Source: Acidobacteriota bacterium
Lineage (GTDB): Bacteria > Acidobacteriota > Vicinamibacteria > Vicinamibacterales > 2-12-FULL-66-21
DNA length: 17,867 nt
Assembly: GCA_013362195.1 (NCBI GenBank)
Contig: JABFWM010000290.1
Location: 1-17,867, forward strand
Reading direction: 5' to 3'
In this document: one piece after another, positions 14,565 through 17,867 of the stretch
How positions within the stretch are numbered: position 1 is the stretch's first letter
Layout: the number at the start of each line of letters is the position of its first letter
Made by a program: the position numbers and the translations under genes
The notes under the pieces: generated by a model
Databases searched by the model: none
What the model was told of the DNA's origin: nothing
What the model saw: only the letters and a program-made list of their open reading frames with translations

Positions 14565-14620
14565 GAGCCCTGAGCCCTGAGCCCTGAGCCCTGAGCCCTA
14601 AGCCCTAAGCCCTAAGCCCC
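14565..14620. repeat. Heptamer tandem array GAGCCCT/AAGCCCT, eight units
   Basis: Five exact GAGCCCT units (14565-14599) are followed by three AAGCCCY units (14600-14620). The unit is the reverse complement of the GGCTYAN family at 5141-5205. The last base of the array is immediately followed by the ATG at 14621, so the array occupies the whole position where a ribosome binding site would be expected. Confidence 0.95.
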
Positions 14621-15823
14621 ATGTCCCGACTATCCGGCGCCGTCAACATCGAAGATTTGCGGCGTGCCGCCCGCAAGCGCCTGCCGCGCGTCGTGTTCGA
14701 TTACATCGACGGCGGAGCCGACGGTGAAATCACGCTGCGCGAGAACGTGCGGGCGTTCGAGGACGTCACGTTCCGTCCCCGGTCGGCCGTGGAAATCCCG
14801 CCCCCCGATCTGCGCACGCAGGTGCTCGGCACGCCGATCGCGCTGCCGTTCATCTTCGCGCCCGTCGGCAGCAGCCGGATGTTCTATCCGCGCGGCGAGG
14901 AAGTCGCGGCGCGCGTGGCCGGCGCGGTCGGGACGATCTACACGCTGTCGACGCTCTCCGGGTGCCTCCTCGAGGACGTGAAGAAAGCCACGCCCGGTCC
15001 GGCGTGGTACCAGGTGTACCTGTGCGGCGGACGCGACATCGCAGCGAAGACGATCGGGCGCGCGCGCGACGTCGGCTATTCCGCGCTCGTCGTCACGATC
15101 GACACCGCCGTCGCGGGCATGCGCGAGCGTGATTTCAGGAACGGCACCAAGGAGCTGCTGACCCGGCGTCTCTTCCCGATGCTCCCGTACGCGGGACAGT
15201 TCATCTCGCGCCCGGGATGGCTGGCGAGCTTCCTCGCCGACGGCGGGTTGATGAAGTTTCCGAACGTCATGCTGCCGGAAGGGCCGATGCTCTACACCGA
15301 CGTCGGCGCGGCGCTCGAGCAGTCGACGGTCACGTGGCGCGATCTCGAGTGGATCCGCAACCTCTGGGGCGGCCCCATCGTCGTCAAGGGCGTGCACATC
15401 GGCGACGATGCGAAGCGCGCGATCGATGCGGGCGCCAGCGCGGTCGTGGTGTCGAACCACGGCGGCCGGCAGCTGGACGGCGTACCGGCGACGATCCGGA
15501 TGCTTCCGGAAATCGTCGCCGCCGTCGATGGACGCGCGGAAGTGCTGCTCGACGGCGGCATCCGCCGCGGCGGCGACATCGTGAAGGCGATCGCGATGGG
15601 GGCGCGCGCGGTGCTCATTGGACGCGCGTATGCGTACGGCCTTGGCGCCGGCGGCGCGACCGGCGTCGCGCGCGCGGTGGAGATCCTCCGCGCCGACGTG
15701 ACGCGGACGCTCAAGCTGCTCGGCTGCCCGTCGATTGCGGCGCTCGACGGCTCGTACGTCGACGTGCCGGCGCCCTGGGTCCGTCACGCCGCGACGACCG
15801 CGCCGGGCAGCTGGGCGCGGTGA
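14621..15823 (+). CDS. FMN-dependent alpha-hydroxy-acid dehydrogenase/oxidase
   Basis: A 400-residue flavoenzyme of the lactate dehydrogenase (LldD)/glycolate oxidase/mandelate dehydrogenase family, which oxidises 2-hydroxy acids to 2-keto acids with FMN. The landmarks are VVFDYIDGGADGE (24-36), FAPVGSSRMFYPRGE (79-93), WYQVY (129-133), Lys256 in PIVVKGV, the catalytic base His280 with Arg283 in SNHGGRQLDG, and the FMN phosphate site DGGIRRGGD (311-319) with IGR (333-335). Length is usual. The substrate is not determined: lactate-like acids are the default guess, so no gene symbol is given. The ATG at 14621 fits the family N-terminus but directly abuts a heptamer array, with no classic ribosome binding site. 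Its 3' end overlaps the convergent DinB gene by 40 bases. Confidence 0.94.
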   Translation: MSRLSGAVNIEDLRRAARKRLPRVVFDYIDGGADGEITLRENVRAFEDVTFRPRSAVEIPPPDLRTQVLGTPIALPFIFAPVGSSRMFYPRGEEVAARVAGAVGTIYTLSTLSGCLLEDVKKATPGPAWYQVYLCGGRDIAAKTIGRARDVGYSALVVTIDTAVAGMRERDFRNGTKELLTRRLFPMLPYAGQFISRPGWLASFLADGGLMKFPNVMLPEGPMLYTDVGAALEQSTVTWRDLEWIRNLWGGPIVVKGVHIGDDAKRAIDAGASAVVVSNHGGRQLDGVPATIRMLPEIVAAVDGRAEVLLDGGIRRGGDIVKAIAMGARAVLIGRAYAYGLGAGGATGVARAVEILRADVTRTLKLLGCPSIAALDGSYVDVPAPWVRHAATTAPGSWAR

Positions 15824-16305
15824 TGTCGCGCGTGAATCGACTGCAGCCGCAGGTAATCCGTGAGCGTCATCGTCCCGAAGAACGGGTGATCGAGGGTCGA
15901 CCGGCCTGATCGCGCCGCGGCGCGCAGGTCCTCTTCGAAGCCGCGCAGCGCCGCCTCCAGGCGCGCGATGAGCTCAGGCGGGTCGGACGGCACGCTCGAC
16001 GGCTGGAACATCGACGGCGCGCGTCCTTTTCGCGTAAACCGGCCGTGCTTCAGCACCGGCTTGACGAAGAAGGTGCGCACCAGCGGACGCAGCAGCCGCG
16101 GCGCCGCCGGTCCCGGCGGGTTTCCGTCGAGGACGGCGCGGCTGTACTCGAACGCCAGCGTCACGTGCTCGGCGATCTGCGCGGGCGACCACTTCTCGTC
16201 GGCGGGCGGCACGCGCCATCGCTCCGGACCCACTCCCCGCGCGGCCGCGATGAACCCCTCGACCGCGTCACGATTCTCGACGATCGCACTCTCCAGCGGC
16301 GTCAT
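15784..16305 (-). CDS. DinB family protein
   Basis: A 173-residue DinB-fold protein. The three-histidine metal site appears complete: His47 in PAQIAEHVTLAFEYS, and His158 with His162 in RLQSIHARHHRAQL. Relatives are metal-dependent thiol transferases (bacillithiol, mycothiol or glutathione) and hydrolases; the reaction here is unknown. The ATG at 16305 is preferred because a GGGAGGGC ribosome binding site lies just upstream. A GTG at 16338 overlapping the GNAT stop codon is possible but has weaker support. It follows the GNAT gene by 29 bases on the same strand, so the two probably share a transcript. The gene ends inside the last 40 bases of the hydroxy-acid dehydrogenase gene on the other strand. 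Confidence 0.9.
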   Translation of the reverse strand: MTPLESAIVENRDAVEGFIAAARGVGPERWRVPPADEKWSPAQIAEHVTLAFEYSRAVLDGNPPGPAAPRLLRPLVRTFFVKPVLKHGRFTRKGRAPSMFQPSSVPSDPPELIARLEAALRGFEEDLRAAARSGRSTLDHPFFGTMTLTDYLRLQSIHARHHRAQLPGAVVAA

Positions 16306-16334
16306 GGCGCCCTCCCTTGATGGCCGACCGGCGG

Positions 16335-16844
16335 TCACGACAGGTCGGCGGCAAAGAGCTTCACGTCCGTGCCCTCGTTGCCAAACGCGATCATCCGTTC
16401 GTAGCTGAACCCGATGCGTTCGAGGACGCGCATCGAGGCATCGTTCGCCGGGTTGACGATCGCGACCAGCCGCCGCAGGCCGAGGCGCTCGCGCGCGTAG
16501 TCGCGGATCGCGGCGGCGGATTCCACCGCGTAGCCGTGGTGCCGGTAGGCGGGCAGGAACGCGAAGCCGATGTCCACGTCAGCGAGGGTGTCGCGCTTGA
16601 GCAGGCCGCACATGCCGATCGGCGTGCCCGCCACTCTGAGCTCCACGATGTACAGGCCGAAGCCGAACCGCACGTAGCTCGCCTCGGGTCCTGCCGCGAT
16701 GTAAGTGCGTGCATCGTCGAGGGTGCGAACGCCGCGGTCGCCGATGTTGCGGACGAACGCGGGGTCGTTGAGCAGCGCGAGCATGAACGGCGCATCGCCG
16801 GCCGACATCTGCCGCAGCGTCAACCGCGCGGTCTCGAGGATCAC
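16335..16844 (-). CDS. GNAT-family N-acetyltransferase (RimJ/RimL-like)
   Basis: A 169-residue acetyltransferase using acetyl-CoA. The start ILETARLTLRQMSAGDA is the typical RimJ/RimL-type opening. DIGFAFLPAYRHHGYAVESA (91-110) carries strand beta-4 and the acetyl-CoA pyrophosphate loop, here RHHGYA in place of the usual R-G-x-G-x-A. VNPANDASMRVLERIGFSYE (129-148) is the normal C-terminal motif. The target could be a protein N-terminus or a small molecule. The GTG at 16844 is used because the conserved N-terminal strand begins at once; the first internal ATG would remove it. No strong ribosome binding site is seen. It is likely co-transcribed with the DinB gene. Confidence 0.92.
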   Translation of the reverse strand: MILETARLTLRQMSAGDAPFMLALLNDPAFVRNIGDRGVRTLDDARTYIAAGPEASYVRFGFGLYIVELRVAGTPIGMCGLLKRDTLADVDIGFAFLPAYRHHGYAVESAAAIRDYARERLGLRRLVAIVNPANDASMRVLERIGFSYERMIAFGNEGTDVKLFAADLS

Positions 16845-16941
16845 GTCTGTGTGTCGCGCGCGTCGTCAGGCCCGCTGCGTTGCACGACGCCTGAAAGACG
16901 GCGCGCTCCGGCGGCATCTCGAGACGCCTCCAGGCCGGCAT

Positions 16942-17349
16942 TCACCGCCCGGCCGCCGCGGCGCCGTGGCGGTGCGTCTCCGGCATGCCGAAACGGGCCG
17001 CGGTCTCGCCTTCGAAGTCGACTTCGATCAGCACAGCGGGCTCGGCGCCGACGACCCAGCCGTCGTGGCCCGGTTCGATCGCGACGGCCTGGGGCGCGGC
17101 GAATTCCAGCACGCAGCCGTCCGCGTACTGCACGTGAATCTGTCCCCGGACGAGAAACCCGACGTGCGCGTGCATGCAGAGCGGCGTGCCGACCATCTGC
17201 TTCATGTGGGTGGACCAGCGGAAGCCGGGCTGATAGACGACGCGCTTCACGCGCGCGGCGCCGGTGCGCGTCGTGTCCATCTCGACGCCCGCGACCGTGC
17301 GGTGCTCGGCCCCCTTCACCGGTCCCAGCATCGGATCCGTCGAAGCCAT
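16942..17349 (-). CDS. Small cupin-fold protein
   Basis: A 135-residue single-domain protein of cupin type. His60 and His62 in GTPLCMHAHVGFLVRGQIHV, with the glycine-rich turn after them, match the first cupin motif. VAIEPGHDGWVVG (89-101) with His95 resembles the second. His48 in WSTHMKQ is an additional candidate metal ligand. Cupins this small are often sensors, isomerases or dioxygenase-like proteins; no specific reaction can be assigned. A good ribosome binding site (AAGGAG) precedes the ATG at 17349. It is followed after 92-97 non-coding bases by GNAT and DinB genes on the same strand, and its leader contains a short heptamer array. Confidence 0.85.
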   Translation of the reverse strand: MASTDPMLGPVKGAEHRTVAGVEMDTTRTGAARVKRVVYQPGFRWSTHMKQMVGTPLCMHAHVGFLVRGQIHVQYADGCVLEFAAPQAVAIEPGHDGWVVGAEPAVLIEVDFEGETAARFGMPETHRHGAAAAGR

Positions 17350-17390
17350 GCGCGACTCCTTTCCGCGAAGCGCCGCATGCTATCACGATG

Positions 17391-17420
17391 AGCGAGGGGC
17401 GATGGGCGATGGGCGATGGG
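17391..17420. repeat. Short heptamer array AGCGAGG/GGCGATG
   Basis: One AGCGAGG unit and three exact GGCGATG units, ending in a truncated GG. It belongs to the GGCGANG family of 11975-12125. It lies between two divergent genes, 41 bases from the cupin ATG and 15 bases from the TPR gene ATG. Confidence 0.9.
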
Positions 17421-17435
17421 TGCCATAATTCGACG

Positions 17436-17867
17436 ATGCGCCGCGCGCTGGTCCTCGCGCTCGTCATCGTGCTCCCCGCCGACGGCGCCCTCGCCGCGCA
17501 GGAGGCGGCCGGCCGCGCCAGGGCGATCTACACGCGCGCCGTCGATCTCGAGTCGCAGGGCAACTACCCAGCCGCGCTGTCGTTGTTCTGGGAGGCGGCG
17601 GGGCTGGCGCCGCGCGACGCCGACGTGCAGCACCATCTCGGCGAGGCGCTCGAACGCATCGGCGCGCTCGATGCCGCGATCGACGCGTATCGCGCCGCGC
17701 TCGCCGCGCGCCCGTCCTCGCGTACCGCGTCCAACAGTCTCATTCTGGCCCTCGTGAAAGCGGGACGCGGTCCCGAGGCGATCGAACGCGCGGCCGCCAT
17801 CGTCGCGGCCGCGCCCGGGGATCCGGACGCGTACTTCACGCTCGGGCTCGCGCAATCCGAGCAGGAC
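17436..17867 (+). CDS. Secreted TPR-repeat protein, 3' end missing
   Basis: An open frame of 144 codons runs from the ATG at 17436 to the window edge without a stop. A signal peptide is clear (MRRALVLALVIVLPADGALA, cleavage near 21). At least three tetratricopeptide repeats follow, at roughly 28-60 (ARAIYTRAVDLESQGNYPAA), 62-95 (DVQHHLGEALERIGALDAAI) and 97-130 (SNSLILALVKAGRGPEAIER), with a fourth starting at 132 (AYFTLGLAQSEQD). It is presumably a periplasmic protein-interaction scaffold; any C-terminal domain is outside the window. The start lies 15 bases after a heptamer array, with no strong ribosome binding site. It is divergent from the cupin gene. Confidence 0.85.
   Translation, partial: MRRALVLALVIVLPADGALAAQEAAGRARAIYTRAVDLESQGNYPAALSLFWEAAGLAPRDADVQHHLGEALERIGALDAAIDAYRAALAARPSSRTASNSLILALVKAGRGPEAIERAAAIVAAAPGDPDAYFTLGLAQSEQD

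Noticed and set aside
16841..17467. A 208-codon minus-strand open frame overlapping the cupin gene.
   Set aside because: It is out of frame with the cupin, Arg/His/Gly-rich, and starts beyond the heptamer array; the cupin frame has the metal-binding histidines.

Overview
This is a gene-dense, high-GC bacterial window. It holds sixteen protein genes, one of them cut by the right edge. I see no tRNA, rRNA, CRISPR array, insertion sequence or phage gene. The mix (DUF1080, DUF3500, DUF2911, HupE-like, two DinB-type proteins, a transglutaminase-linked ABC exporter), the high GC content and the abundant tandem repeats suggest a soil-type Acidobacteriota, perhaps Vicinamibacteria. That assignment is inference, because no phylogenetic marker is present.

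Layout. 248-721 (-) is a DinB-like protein. 976-5140 (-) is a three-gene operon with overlapping starts and stops: membrane-anchored transglutaminase, ABC ATPase and ABC exporter permease. 5467-7269 (+) is glutamine-dependent NAD+ synthetase, ending at a strong hairpin that it shares with the convergent operon. 7313-11946 (-) is a tight five-gene operon: DUF3500 protein, HupE/UreJ-like membrane protein, metallo-beta-lactamase-fold hydrolase, DUF2911 protein and a LIC_10091-like protein. Every product has an N-terminal export signal or membrane segments, so together they look like an uncharacterised envelope module. 12249-13532 (-) pairs an HtrA-like protein that has lost all three catalytic residues with a short LuxR-type regulator that lacks most of a receiver domain. 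13693-15823 (+) carries a secreted DUF1080 protein and an FMN-dependent alpha-hydroxy-acid dehydrogenase. 15784-17349 (-) carries cupin, GNAT and DinB genes. 17436 to the right edge (+) is a secreted TPR protein.

The most unusual structure is not a gene. Six tandem-repeat arrays of unrelated sequence (T-rich GTCTTTT, RGCTNAY or its complement, and GGCGANG) all have a period of exactly 7 bp. All lie in intergenic gaps at the 5' side of genes, in several cases within a few bases of the start codon. Two identical 20-bp palindromes (REP-like) and one imperfect inverted repeat add to the non-coding structure.

The best candidates for something undescribed are the five-gene envelope operon, the pseudo-HtrA/LuxR pair and the period-7 leader arrays.
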